Source: Nautilus pompilius (lineage: Eukaryota > Mollusca > Cephalopoda > Nautilida > Nautilidae). Taken from it: 64,000 nucleotides of DNA. The position numbers and the translations under genes are program-made. Below the pieces are notes generated by a model. It was given only the letters and a program-made list of their open reading frames with translations. It did no database searches and had not been told where the DNA came from. How positions within the stretch are numbered: position 1 is the first letter of the stretch; each line of letters begins with the position of its first letter. The stretch spans positions 124,001 to 188,000 of the forward strand of contig JACATO010001028.1 in assembly GCA_018389105.1 (NCBI GenBank), given 5' to 3'. Below, in pieces: positions 13,701 to 28,700 of the stretch.

Positions 13701-16700
13701 GAATTGTTTCCTCCTTCTTCTGCCCAGTAGCTGAATATCGATGCAGCTCTTGTATGTAATGTGTGCATAAGATCAAGGAGCTGAAAAGAAGGTAGAATTC
13801 AAGATCAGATGTCTCACACTATCTATAAGACCAAGAAATCTGGTCATCAAAAGAAACCACTACCACCTGGTCTTTACAAATAATTTCATGTGTTATTCCA
13901 GATTTGTTTTTACTTACCTGGATAGATAAGGAATGAAGGCCGGCTGTTAAGACTTCGTTGTCGCCATCCTCATCAGAGCCATTCACGTGCAGATGGTTGG
14001 GTGTTGAGTGCGACTTCTTCAGTCGGCTAGAGTCCTTCTTGGAACGGCCAATCTTATGGTGGAACTTTTTGTCTTTAGAATTCACAGCTTTGGGCTGAAC
14101 TCTTTGTTGGCCTAATTGAGCAAAAATTGGGGGGGAAAAATGCATAATTGTCAGCAGTCTTGAAGCAGGACAGGTTTAATTTCACTAATGCATGCACAGC
14201 TATTGCATCCACTCTCTTTTTTAGTTTCAGTAAATTTATTTATTAAAAACTTTGTTCAGCAGGAAAAAAAAATAGCAGAAGCAGCTGCAAAGTGAAGAAA
14301 GAAAACCAGCATACCCCCGTTTATGCTTGCTTCCACAAACGTCCTGATGGTGTGGATGCAACTCTCAAAATTGTGTGGAGTGACGTGTACAGCATCTCGA
14401 ACCAGGAACGCCAGAGTCTCTGAGGATTTGAGCAGAGCCTTAGAATCACAGTAATGGATGTCTTCATTGAGATCAATTGTGTACTGATTGTGAGTGGTCC
14501 GAACTGGTTGAGAAGGGGAAGCAATGTCTTTGTCAATCTGAAGTATACAAGATAACAATGTAGCTTATACGAAAATTGGATTAAAACAAAAGACCTTGGC
14601 AGAATTAATTAATGTAAATGGTCGGGAAGCAATGTCTTGAGTAATTTAATAAAAACTGACAAACTCCATTACAGTTAGTCTTGGTGAGGAAGCATAGCAC
14701 CTGCATTGGTTAGGTTAGAGCGTTATCCTGTGTTCCAGCACAAATTTACCATAGAAGCCCTTCCTAGAATTTTAAATATGGAGAAAAAAAATCTGAGAGC
14801 CCAGAAGAATACTGCATGACCAGCTGGGGAAAAGAGAGTGAGATGAAACAATGCCAAAAAGATCAACCCAACCGGGCATCAAACTTTGGTTCTTGACCTG
14901 ATCTTCTAGTAACATAACCAATGGGCCACCCATAGTTATAGTGGTGCAAGAAGTCTCAAGATTTATATGAAGACCCAACTATCCACAGGGGCCGAGAGAA
15001 ATATGCATCATTGAGGAGAGGTAAAAGGGGATGGGATAAGGGCCCTGGAAACAGAAGCACCAGGGCCCATAATTTCATCCTGCCTATCCAATGCAATTTT
15101 AAAGAGTAACTGTAGCAGACTGCAGTCATGCATTCATTACTCTAATGCCTACAAAAATCTAGCCTGTTACAATCCCTAACTTGAAAAGGCAGGCAGAATC
15201 TCTCTCAGCATGCAGCAATACAAGATAAATCTACCTTGCATTTATTCTCATATAAATAAAAGTGTAACTGAATCATTTTTTTCAAGTTTTATTTATCACG
15301 AATTTCCCAGCATCTCAGACATTTTTTTTTGTTTGTTTTATTTTAATTGCAATGTACAGCTACCCTAACTATCCTGCATGTTTAAACAATTTTAAATTAT
15401 GTATGTTCTATATGTTTCTCACTGCCTGTGTTGCAAGATTTAAGATTTAAGAAAAACATTATTATACATCTTTCTTTTTACCCCTTCAGGGCTTTGTCTC
15501 GATCTTTATGTGCATGCTTTGCCAGGAAGATATTTGTAATAATAAACTTACCATCACCCAGCCTCCATTGTTTGGAACAGCCTCCAGCTCAGTGTGACAT
15601 CTGTGATGTTTTGACTGAGAGTCATACAACTCGCTGTCTGATGTATAGCCTCGCTCGCCAGACTCAGACTGGACGCTGGAACTTGGCAGTTCACTGTCAC
15701 TTTGAGCCCCTGCAAATAAATCAAATCTTTATTTTAGTGCCCCCAATCTTCATTTCTGGACAAACTTGGATGCATTTTAATAAAACCTATATGGCCATGA
15801 AAGGGCAGAAGCTGAAAAAAAAAAAATCTGTTTGAGATCATTTATAAAATATCTATCAAACTGCGGTGCTTTACTCTCTCACCTGTATCGACAGCTGACT
15901 CTGACATGTTGCTACTCGTGCAGATATGCAGGAAGGCAGGTGGATTGGCGCCAGCTCCAACTACTTCAAGAAGGGTAAACAGAGTGTACCAGTCATGAGT
16001 GGAATGGATATTAGCTGCATTTGTTCTCAGCAAATCGTGAAGGCCAAATGCCACTTGTTGAGAGATGCTGTGGATAACGTTTGGTTTCATCATCAACAGC
16101 ATTTGTAGAGATGTTAACACCTATTTGAAATAAACACAGTCGTCGTTTTTAACAACACTACCACAACAATAATTTGATCCCGTACCTTACACCAGTTTTT
16201 ACCTTACTTATACCACCTGTGTGATTCTGCACCCTAGCCTAGGGACTACATATTTAGTCAATGCAAAACACGTAGGTTTTGAGTGAGACAGATTTGTCGA
16301 AGCAAAGTTATATTAACGAGGAAGTTACTGTGCATTACAGCTCCTATGGCTCAACTCATACTGAGTAAATTCAGAAAATTTTAAAAAATGTACTTTTATT
16401 AACACTTTAATTTTTATGATCTACTCATTCATGTAAGGGTGCTCAGTAGCAATAATGAAACACCCCCTCAAAATTATACTAGATCTGTTTATTATACTTT
16501 GATAAACAAAATACCGTTATCAAAAAATTAATTTATAAAACAGCCAGTTAACTGGCAGAACGAAAACTCTTCAGACAGCTCAGCACGTGCTGGTTTATCA
16601 TCTACCTTCAGGCTGTTCAAACCCCGGCCAGGTTTAATCAGTGCTGCAAGAAAATACTTCATATCAAGTGTCGCTATCTTAGAATGCCTTCGTAACATAT

Positions 16701-19700
16701 CTAGTAATCAAAGTCTTCTAAGGTGGACGGACAGCAACGCTGGTTTACCTGCGAAGCGATCTCCTCTCTCCTCAGCAGGCGAATGGCGATTCTGAGCAGA
16801 CCCACGACAGCACGCTCTACAAGGAATGTGTTCTCGCCAGCATCAACCAGCAAACTGTACAGGTGACCCCTTATCGCCTGCCAGATGATGCTCACACGGT
16901 CTCTGGGATACAATGCAAAAAAAAAAAAAAAACAAACTAACTAACAAATTAACATCCTGTACAGGAGAGAATTTCTGCCTGTAAAACATTTAGCGGTTTG
17001 CATGAATTTGTTATTGCGTCTAAATGAGAAGGAAAACTGGTTGTGTGTATGTACCACATTCAACAAAAACCTCCAGATAAAACAGACTGGGATGTTCAAA
17101 CATGTTCAGTTACAGGTAAAGTTACAAAAAATAACACAAATAAATGAGGAAGAATACAGTTATACGAAAACAAGAAAGAATTCTATAATCCCAGGGAAAG
17201 GAATCTGGGTTCCTCTTAATTCGGTGTAGATTTTTTACCACATGCAATATTAGGATTTAAAAACATAAATCACAGTGGCACAAACATTGCATTCTCACCT
17301 GTTTTGCAATACAACTCTAATAAGCAGCTCCAAAAAGAATACAGCAGCATCTTCCTCCCCTTGTGTGCACAATGAATCTTGAACATCTGGTGTCTGAGAC
17401 CCCATGATTAATGTCTGCCCAGAGAAATAAAGATTTTTGTTGGTTTTAAATATACATTTTTCAGGAATTAACAAAAGATCCTGAACACTAGAAATTCCTC
17501 CACACAGCTGACTAGAATTTCCTCTCTCTTTGTCACCTGGCAGTTTGAACGTCTTTACATCCACCCAGAGCAAAAGGGTTTTTAAAGGGACATATCATAG
17601 TGGCAATTTCAACACTGTGGAGTCAGACGGTCTAACGGGCCAGACCAAAACGTTAGTCATGCAAACATATTAATGGCTAAGCCAAATTCTATGAGAAACT
17701 TGAAAAGGCATCACTTCAAAATGGGGATCGGCTAAAGGAAACAACAAAACTTCTTTGTCAGAAAGTGCGAGTTGTACAATGGCTAGCAGAATGAAAACAG
17801 CTGTACACGATCCGACAGAATCTCCCTACACTACTGGGTGAAAGAATGTGGCTGAGCTGCTTGTGGCGTAAACCTTAATACCCTAAAAACCTAGTAATTA
17901 CTAGGAGGGGAAGAGGGGGGAGGCAGTGATACGGACACAAATTTTCAAAACCTGTAATTACCGAATAAGCGTATTAGCAGTCTTCACCACAAACGTTGTC
18001 AGGCTCGTTATAAGAAGATTAACCCCATGAAAACAGCCCTCGCCGGTGCCATGGGATGGGGATAATGCTTAAGTGGCGATAACAGAAAACAGAAAATTGT
18101 ACTTAGTTATTCTGTCAGATCACCTGCAGGTGAGTGAACGTTGTCATTACACCCACTGGAACGCGCTCGGTATTAAAACAAAAGTGGGGCAGTGCATCAG
18201 CATCACTCCTCCCACCACCAACTCAGACACACCTTTACCAGCTCCTGCAGAGCTTCTTCCCGGAGGAACTTGCTGTCCATTATCAGCTGCTCCAGGTGAC
18301 AATCTCGGATGCAGTTGTGCGCCTGCTTTGTTGCCTCCTGCTCCTCCTGGCTTGGCCCTTTCTGGTTGGCAGAGTCAATAGCAAAAAACCCGTAAAATGA
18401 ACTCAACATCCCACTTTCAGTCCTGGAGCAGATATTATATTCAATAAACAAATAAAAATTAACAGTAAATAATGGGTAGGCAAAAAAAAAACAAACAAAA
18501 CAGTTAACACTTTTGTAAACTGAACTACTGCAATCATATATATATAAAAATTATTATTGCAGCAGAAAAATAGCAGGCATTTAGTGTCAGCTGTTGTTGG
18601 TGTCATAAAACCAGTCTCTACAAGGGAGACAACCCTAGCATGGGAGAAGAATGACACAATCATCCACCAGATAACTTTGCATATCCTGCACCATGTATTT
18701 ATTTTGGCAAAGAAATCCCTACCAAAGCTCTTCATTTTTAGATGGAGTAGGAAAACCGGAATTCCTAAATGAAACCCACTTAGGTGGCTGGCAAAGAAGA
18801 AACCATGCCAGGTAGGTAAGTCAAACTGAGACAACCCTGACCAGGAATCAAACCCACGGCCTTCAGCCTTGGCAGTTAAGTTGTCTAACTACTGAGCCAC
18901 TGGCTGCCCTTTTAATTTAACCAGTAGGTCAAGAAAAGCAAAGAAGAAAAGCTCTGAAGTTCACAGTTTAATTTAAGCTTAGCATGTGACCAGACCATCT
19001 ATGCTACGACAGCTTTCCTGTTAATCAGGCAGCAGTGCCCCCTAGGTTTTACAATTTGACAATACCTGTGCGTTGCAGTTGTTTCTTCCCTCATTATTGA
19101 TATCTTCCCCATCGCATCTGCAAAATCTTCCACCTGAAAGAAAGAGAATTTACGTGTGTACAAACTCATTGAGACTAGAAATGCAATAAGTAGGGGATTT
19201 TACAAACATACTGGGACCTTTTAAACAAGTGTTATCTGAAATCTGCATGCACGCAGGACAAAAGAAACAAAAAACGAAAAAACATATTATATTTCAACTT
19301 AATTTCATTCTGTCAACTCAGACATTCAAGCTACAGGCATTCAAACAAATTTGTTTAAATGCACAAGATACAAAACCAGTTGAAAGTAGTGTTGGCAATG
19401 CTGTAATACACAGGCAGTTTCAACATAACCACGGGTTGTCAATACTAGTAAAACTTGAATGACCACAGTTCACAGTCTCTGTTTTTTTTGTGTGTGTGTG
19501 TGGGGTCAAACAACAAAAAACGGACGCACGTTACAATGCTGGATGGCTTTTTCCTGAACCACTTGCGACACACGTATCAGCAATGAAAATAGGTTCTTCT
19601 ACTGCAGAGTTGGCCTAATCAACAAATGCTAAACCAGACAGGACTCCAAACACAACACCAATTCTGACCTGATGGCAATGATATAAGTTAAAAAAAAATT

Positions 19701-22700
19701 GCAATGAAGTTCAGGAAGATTTGATAGGATACAGGTGCAACTGCAAATTAAATGTTCTCTCAAAAACATCAGGTATGTTTGTCAGAAATACACCTTAGCT
19801 GGCAGGTGCACTCAACAAGACACTAATCGGTGAAAGCCACATATCACTCTTGCAAAATACCATTTAAATAAAATAACATTTCCATTACTTTCCATCAAAT
19901 TAGGCTGTACCTATTTAAAATTTTTTTTTTGAAATACATGCAAATGTCTTGTCAGATAGCCTTGATGTCTCGATGAGGTCATCAGCTACTGCAGGATGCG
20001 GGAAAAACGATTCTGTCAAAGCAAGCAACAGGCGCACAGATAAAATGCCTCTCAGGGGTAGGTCATTAGTCAATGAGAGATAGTTAAGATTTGTTGATTT
20101 TAGAAAATGTCTGCCTACTTCAATCAAGCTTTTGGGAACCAGTTTAGCTCGGTAGAGCTGTAGCAAGCAGTCGAGGATATTTTTCCAGCCTTCCCTCAGG
20201 ATATCCCCATGTCTGTGAGCCAAGCCAAACACAGTTCGAGCTGCAAGCTGAGCCTTACTGTTGCTACCAAAACTTATTGGAATATTTTCTGGAGTCTGAA
20301 ACAAAGAAAGAAAAAAAAAGAAGTGGAAGACATCAGCAGAGTTGTTTGTTGATTTTTTTTTTGATATCGTGAATGTTCCAACTTGGCTATCGATGTTTGT
20401 TGTTGAATCTAGTGTTCTAATTTTCAGGATACAAAATGTGGCGATTCTGAATACACTAGAAGTACAAAGTTAGCAGTTTGCTTTTATGAAATTTCAGTTG
20501 AGATCAACTTCTAGAGGGATAAGAGAAACTCCAAACAAAAATGAAGTAATACTAGTTTGTCTATGTTAGTAGTCCACTGAATGTATCATTGACAAAAGCA
20601 GATTTTACACATTCATTTATTCCAGTTTTCAGTATATAAAACTACCAGTGTATCACTGGACTTCTGACAAGATAACAAAAAGCCAATGGTGGTGGTAAAA
20701 TTAGTGAGAAATTTCAAGCTTTATCAAACTATGGTGAAGAGAGACAAAACTCACTTCAGCTGAGCTGAGAAGGGTGGTGAACTTGCACAGGGAGATAACC
20801 AAATTGTCAAAGACATCACTCATTCCATAGTGGGCCGAAATCATAGCACATTTCCTGCAAATAAAATCTCTGGCTGGTACAGCATCAATAGTAAACAGAT
20901 CTACAATGGCTTTCTAAGTTTTATCCTTTTTTATTTCTTGACAGGTCAGCTGGATAATTGTAGCAAAGTTTGCGCATTTTCTGACTACTATTACTGTATT
21001 TAACAGTATCCGCAGAAGTGTTAAAAAATATATACACTTTTCATTAAATCATACCAAAGCAAGAAGAATTATAACTTAAGTATTTAACAGTAAAATATTT
21101 AAAGAATTGTGCTTTATAACATACAGTAACATTTTACCAGTGATTTTACAAATTACTCGATACAGCCATATACAGTACATTACTGCACAGAGATGAATGT
21201 AACTGAGCGACAAGTGTACCCACACACCCCACTTAATAATTTCGACCCCAGTTAGTCAATACCTGCATTATAAAAGTAAAAGGATCCAGTCCAGCATCAT
21301 CAGTTACCTACCTAAATCCTGATATTGCTTTCTGGATGATTCCTTCATCTAAACTCTTGTCAAAGACAAAAGACAGAGCAGCAACTGTGGGTCCCCAGAC
21401 CAGGGTAAACAGTTCATGGTCAAATGATCCTGTTGGAGCGTGAATAAATAGACCTTCCTTAGCAAGTCCCCTTTTAAGCAATACCTGTTAAATAGAAATA
21501 AAAAAACTGGCCATACAACATCACCCATTCATTTCTGACATCTACTCCCTAAAATTGTAAAAGATCATGATACAACAGAAATTTGCTTATCCAACATCTG
21601 TTCCTCTGTCACTCCGAGTTATCCAACCAGCCTCCACCAATCATGCTTGCATGAAAAGCTACAACATTTAGTTAACCTATGTTAATACCAGTTCAGCTTC
21701 AGGTAGAGGGGTGTGACCAGCACAGATTTAAACTTTTTACAAAGTTCTCCCAATACAAACTCCATGAGGAGCCAAAAAAAAGAAAGAAAGAAAGAAGAAT
21801 AGGATGGCTATTATCCTTTGAAGACAAACTTGGAGCCCTGGAGAAATTAGATAATTTTACTTCATTTCAACTGCATTTTTAACTTTAATGTGCAGCCAGC
21901 ATGTTTCCAGGCAAGAACTGCTCATAATCTGGTTTTCCGTTGGGGGAGGGGGGGGGGTATCCTTATAATTGGCTACTGTCCAAATCAGCATTTCACTTAT
22001 CCAACACAGGGTTAGTCTCCATTCAAGTCAGATGGACGGGGGCTTCTACTGCATATACACAAAATACCATCGAGATCCTCTATCTCAGCCTCACTAGAAC
22101 ATGCTCACAACCTTTATGCTCCAAGCTTCAAACAAATACAGATCCAGGAAATGTTGACGTGCTTATTTATTTCAAGAGATAAATGCACAGGCTAAACTGA
22201 AAACTAAACACGACGGCAAAAGATACCTTCTCCCACAACGCATCTTAGTGCTCTCTTCCCATCGGGATGACAAGATAATTTGCATGTTCTATTTTTCTAA
22301 AATGATGCACCAGTCACTATGGCAACAAAAAATGGTGTACATGTCTTTTTACAGTAAATGGAATTAAAATAATAATAATAGTAAAGAAAAATTAAAACCT
22401 TTAAGATTAGTCCATCTTGAACTGAATCCAAAAGAAGCTTTAAGTGAATTATGAGAAAGAAAGAAATCTTGCCAATTATTGTACAAAAACAACTTGGATG
22501 TTGCCGTGTTAAAATTCCAAAAAAATACTAAAAACAAACAGAATAACAGAATATTTCTGCCTGTTCAAATTAGGCTCTTTTTTTTTTTTACATCAAATCA
22601 AGAGATATTCCATAATTCTCAAGGTCTGACATATTTAATGCAATAAGATGTTTCTACTTGTGCTGCACGGAATCAGTTCAGATGTCTTTCACCATCGCCG

Positions 22701-25700
22701 CCTTTGTTGAACTGATAATTAAATCAGTAGTTTGATGATATTCAGCACCGTCAGAGCCGACTTTCACAGGAACGACTCTCACGGTGTCAACACCATACTG
22801 ACAGTACAAATGTGCAGCAGTGTTACCCATCTTTTGAAGGCAGTCAGAAGCACCTGTCAGATTCTAAGCCACCAGAGGATACTCTCATGGATGCATTTAA
22901 ACAGCTAACCAATGCAGCTTCTGTATCTAGATCATCCTCACCCCACCCCTCACCTGGCTCTTCTACTAGCTGGTTGCAATCATCATCAGTTGCCAGTAAT
23001 GTCAGCTGTTGACTCACCTTCCACAAGTAGTTTTCCCTCACTAAACCAGTGTGTTCTGCTGGCATAACAATTTCTTCGCCTCTATAATAAAAATAACAGT
23101 TTAATAATAATAATAAGCAAAATCAAAAATCACATTTGGAGTGAACCTGATGACATGACTGATCACTACTTTGGTTCCAGATATTTGGCAGGCATCTTTA
23201 TTAACACCGAAACCTTGCCGATTATAATTTATCATCTCCTCATTTTTTAACATGATTTTTATTTTGCATATGTAAACTACTTTCATTTTTTTTTTCTTTA
23301 ATGCAAAGCAAATCCAAAGACTGAAGTAAATATTTAGGTATGAAAATACAAGTTCTAAAAAAAAAAATTTCAAGGGCTCAAACCAATCTCTTTCGTTAAT
23401 CTTATGTACTATGGATTGGCACCAACAAGTGGTGATGCAGCTGTTATGTAATAGGTTTTCAGCATCCAACTGCTTCTCGTAATAAACCACAATATTTAAC
23501 AAAGCCAAAGCCCATCAAAACTCTGTAACAACAGGCTGGAGTCCTTATCTGAGAAATGCTGCTGCTTCAATAGAGATTTACCGGAATGTTTCCAAGTCTT
23601 AAGCATTTGGAATACACTGAACAATTAAAACTACTAGGTCCACCAAGTTTGAAGTTTAGAGATGTTTAAGAGACCTAATAGAGGTTTTTAAGAAAGTCAG
23701 AGGTTTTGAACATGTGGACATGGAAGAGGGTGGGGGACAACGATTCCCTGCTATCTCCAGGTAGTAATACTAGGAGTCGTACTTACAGATCAGCTAAGAT
23801 TTTGAAACGTTCAGAAACCATGAAATGTTTTTTCTTATTAAATATAACTGCTAACGAGTGGAGTAAATTACCAGAAATTGCAGTTAACAGCAATGTCATT
23901 AATTAGTTTAAGAATCACAATGATGGTGGTTATCTTTCTTTCCTGGTAGTCCCTTGCATGGGCCAACAACTAACCTGAACAGTGCTACAAAACTGATCTT
24001 GGCAACAGATGTTCCTCCCATTTTAGATGCTAACTGACCTGCTACAAACCGAGGTCATGAAGAAGTTACTGCTTTATTCATTAGTTTTTCATCCATATAA
24101 GGTCCACTGAATCACTATTGAACAGAAAAGGTACAGCACAAACATATATATATTACCTGATGGCATTGTAAACTTCTTCGAGCATATCATTATCGAAGTC
24201 TTGGCCACCATTCGTTTTCGTTAAGTTTTTCTTAAATTCCTAAAGCAACAAAAAATCACAAAAAAGCTATAATCAGCGACCCTCAAGGTGCACATCACAA
24301 ATCAATAATAGCAAAATACACTCCAGATGTTCAAGCAAAGCACTGACTGCACAGCATACGCACCTCGACCGTCATGGGCGTGTTCTGTTTTTTGACGTTG
24401 TGGTTGTGTTGGTCAACGTTCAACATAATAACAGCGTACGCTAAGGTAAATGCTGCATCCACATTGGTGAACGGCTCTCCGTTGGTTTTCTAGGATGGGA
24501 GATAAGATAGCAAAATTAGAGCAACATGTGGGGCATCTCTGTTTAACTAAGTTCACTATGGCAGTTAATGATCTCAGCCTTAAAGTGGAGATGCTGATTA
24601 TAACGTGAACAAAGCAGCTTCAATCTCAAGGTAAACATGGCCATGCAACACACACAAAAGTGAGAGAGAGAAAAAACTTGAACAACTAATTTACTTGTCA
24701 GAAAACCTACCTCCCCAGAAACACACTCTCTCTCTCTCTCTCACACATCCACAAACATTTTCAGAATTTAAGATAATAATTTGCATCTATTTGGAAACCA
24801 AATAAACGCGTTTCATATTTAGATTTTAAAAATTGACAAACATTTTACCAAAAAAACCATCCTATCTGTCGCTACCACTTATTTCTAGCAAAGCCACCGA
24901 CCCTCGCTAGTAAAGATAGTCTTTCCCCACTTACATGCCAATGTTCCGAAAACTGTTCCATTATGTAGGAGATAACAGGAGCTTCGCCGGGCAACCGGAA
25001 TGTTTCCAAGTAAAGCCTAAGAGCTTCATCCATTCTGGTGTCTTCAAAATTAAAAGACCTTTAAAAACAAGAGAAGTACATCTTCACTCCACGAAAAACT
25101 ACGGGCTGACAGATTTCCCATAATGTTAAGGGGAAGGGATCAGCCAAAAATAAAAGGACATGTAAGGGAATGTGGATTTAGCTCAATTAAAAAAAAAAAA
25201 AAGGTGAAAGCAAGAAGATAATTAAACTTCATCCTTGTTGCAACAATATTTTAAAATAGAGCAGAACCAACAGCATCCCTTTTTTAAAAATCAAGCAATG
25301 TACATAGTTACTGACAGAGAACAATAGATGTGCATCACAAAGATGTTAAGCTTCTAGAGTGAAAAATAAAAATGTTTCTTTGGGATACAATCAACAGGTG
25401 TAAATAAAATTCAATTGAAATGGCTATGCAAAAACGCACCACGTTTTATGAGTCTAGATGCACGTGCACACGAGAGACTTCAAACAAGTAATCGATCCAT
25501 AGAGAGATACATAATGACATTATCCACGTGGTGCCAAGTAACCAGTCTATGTCATAGTACAGAATTTATTAGGAATTAATTGCTAACATAATTTTATTTT
25601 GTGTAGTACTGTAAGCAAACAATGCTGCTGAGACCAAAAAAAAAAAAACAACAAGACTTCAGTTTAGCTACACAGACAAACAGCAACAAGCAACGTACTT

Positions 25701-28700
25701 GACAAAAGTTTCCAAGAACTTGGCATTTTTTTTGCTGCTCAGATATTCGCCAATCATTCTTTTGTCCAGTTTTGGATTTTCCTTAAGAAATGTGACAACC
25801 TCGCCAGGATCAAGAGGGGTACTCAGCAAATTCTGCTCTTGAAGAAACACTATGCCTTTAGATGGCTTCAGGTTGAATTGTTCCGTGCCTGTCTGATACA
25901 GCTGCAAGACAAAGTGAGACGGGGACGTGAAGCACCAGGAGAGCTAAATGTTGTCTAGGTCTTACATCTGGAACACGCTGGATGATTAAAAATGTTATAT
26001 CTGCCAAGTTTGCAGTTTTAATGTTTAAGAGAAGACGAAGGGTTTTCAAAGTAATTAGGGGCTTTAAGCAATTGGGCAAAGGCAATTTGACCATCTGTCT
26101 ACGGTTAACGGTTGCTACAAATTAGCCAAAATTCTGGCACAATTAGATAAAGTTTTAGTAAGTGAATTGTTAACTTAAATAAATTACCATCGGGTGTGGT
26201 TAACAGGGACAGTTTTTAAAGATTATTCTGAGAGTCAAAGAGCATGCTTTCAGAATCAAATGTAAAAGGCACATTATACTATCTACTCATAATTTCAAAT
26301 TACTGACAAGTTATTTTTGATTCTGTGCATTATCCAAGAGTCTGCAAGAAACCATCATGACTAGTACAAAGGTAAAGAACTAATCCCAGTTGCCATTCCT
26401 GCTGCAGCTAATAATTCATGCCACTCAATTATAAGTCTGCTACTGTTTCTTGTGGCTCTACAGGGGAAATTCGTTTTTAAAAACGTAACACCAAGCCAGC
26501 AGCAGAAGCATCATTGTTCCAAAACATGCCGCTGTTGCGTCTAGGTGCCGCGTTGCAGCATCAAGCTTCCACACCACCTGCGTCTGAGTAATCCAAAATG
26601 AAAAATTTCAGAATAACTATACGAAAGCATCCTTGATGAAAATGATCAAATTCCACTCGACTCGCCTAGCATCTCTCTATCCGACTTGCTGAGGAAGCTT
26701 ATTACGTCAGTTTAATAATATTTGTGTCTGTCTGACCTGACGACACATGGCCCGAACCCGGACCACCACCCAGCTACTGCTGTTTAAAGCCATACACAAG
26801 CCGCACACGACCAACCATCTTTTTTTTCTGTGTGTGGAACAGGTGACGCCCTAATTAGGGCTACTGGCCATCATCTTAGGAGGGAAAACAGAACCTTATA
26901 AGTGCCCTTCTGATAAGAAGCGGAAGAAAACTGGTGGAAACGCATTTATGTAAACAAGCTGGAAGGAGAGCAAGAAAAATGAACTGCATCTGGAGAATAC
27001 GGAGAAATAAAAGGTTTTCGTGCCCTTTTCTTGTGCTTTAGTGTTGATAGCTCCTCCGATGTTGGCACTCGGTCCGTCACCTTCATTCTGTTTGGTCGAA
27101 TCTGTGGACCTTTTCGCATTTCTTTACCATGGACAACTGAACCAGTTACTAATGTAGATAAAAATACATAGATAAATAAAGTTAAAGAACTTTGCTTTGT
27201 TTGGTTTTTTTTTGAAGCCCTTTAATTCTTCTAACTGAAACAACACAACAAGATGACAGACTGTCTTCCAACCAATAAAACATCAGATTAGCAAATAACA
27301 ATATCTAGTACCAACGGTGTATTTTAAATGTACATCTTATATAGTTATAGCTGCAGTACTTGGTGATGTAAATAAAATAGTTCAGGGCAAATTTAAAACT
27401 TAGGTCATGGTTTCAACCTTTGAAGTAAAAGCTTTCTTCATCCCAATCCCCTATATGCAGCCTTATGTGATTGCATCTGTTTTTTAATGAGACTAATTAA
27501 TACGATTCTATTCAAGAAAATCTTCAGCACTCCATATCTATACGATTGTCCAATCCAGACTTATAAACATATCTATTCTCCTATAAATGGAAAATTATTA
27601 AGAGAGGCTAAACTAACAAATTAATGTATTAATTAACTTTGTATAACTTTTTATTTAAATAATTACTGCGATTTCATGAGTATATATTTTACAGTAAATC
27701 AGGTGGCAACAGTCTCTTTTCTATACTACACTCCAACTCCTACTGACATAAAAAGTTTAAAACAAAAACAAATTTACTCAGCATTCTCTTAATTTACCTG
27801 TGATTTATAAACAAGGAGTTTAGAAGCTCTGGTCTTAATCAGATCACCTATGGTGTTTGAGAAACCTTCAGGGAGGACTGGACATAGTCTTACGAACATG
27901 TAACTTCTCATGAAGTGGTTTAGGAAAGTGCTCACTATTGAATAGGGCAACATCTGCACCACACAGTACATACCAGCAGTTAAGTCTCTGCTCTGGAGCA
28001 GTCTCTGGCCCACTTCATAGCCTGACATAGGTGGGGTTTCGATGAGTTCTGGCCTGGAAATAGTGTCAGTCTCCATACATCTACTATCAGGCTTTTCTGG
28101 AATACATAACACATCATTTCTATTTTGTTCGTTATTGCAGAAACCAGAAAAAAGGGGAGAGAACCAACAAGGTCTTCAAAGGAAGAGAATCCCTTTTACG
28201 ATATGTTTCAACCCGTAACTTCCTTATACTCTAAAGAAGCCAGGCCACACCTGGACTTCTAACAAAGCTTAGAGATTGTCCCTTTCATTTAACAACCTCT
28301 GCAGGAATAGTCTTGACTTATACCAACCATCCCTTTATACCAGCAAAATTACATTTATGCTAAGAGTTTGAAATTTAGAAAAAACCCACTATTTTAGCAT
28401 AAGTAATTTTAATAACTTACATCACATACAGTGCAATATACCAGACTATCTTTACATTAAGTTTAACAAATATATATATATAATAAATGTAAGAAATATT
28501 TAAAGATGAGGGTGTAAGAAGCAGTTTTGAATCTTTAAAAAAAAGCTTGATATTAGTTCTGCTGATCAACTTTTCAAAACATGAAAATTCCATCATAGTT
28601 TACAAACATCACATAAGAAATAATGTTATCCATTTCACTTAACAGTGTGTATCTTAAAGGTACACATGTCCACTTGCTTTGCACTATAAATAAATCAATC

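Noticed and set aside
18841..18912. tRNA gene candidate from A- and B-box strings
   Set aside because: No complete cloverleaf; it is continuous with a SINE body present in five other places.
20119..20304. Reading the 129-codon ORF ending at 19915 as one GBF1 exon
   Set aside because: Homology stops at SLIE and resumes with VEDF in exon 23 at 19133, so the remainder is intron.
26500..27130. GC-richer intronic island as a possible missed GBF1 exon or RNA gene
   Set aside because: No frame with a Lys-rich Sec7-proximal motif, no suitable acceptor/donor pair in phase, and no recognisable RNA structure.
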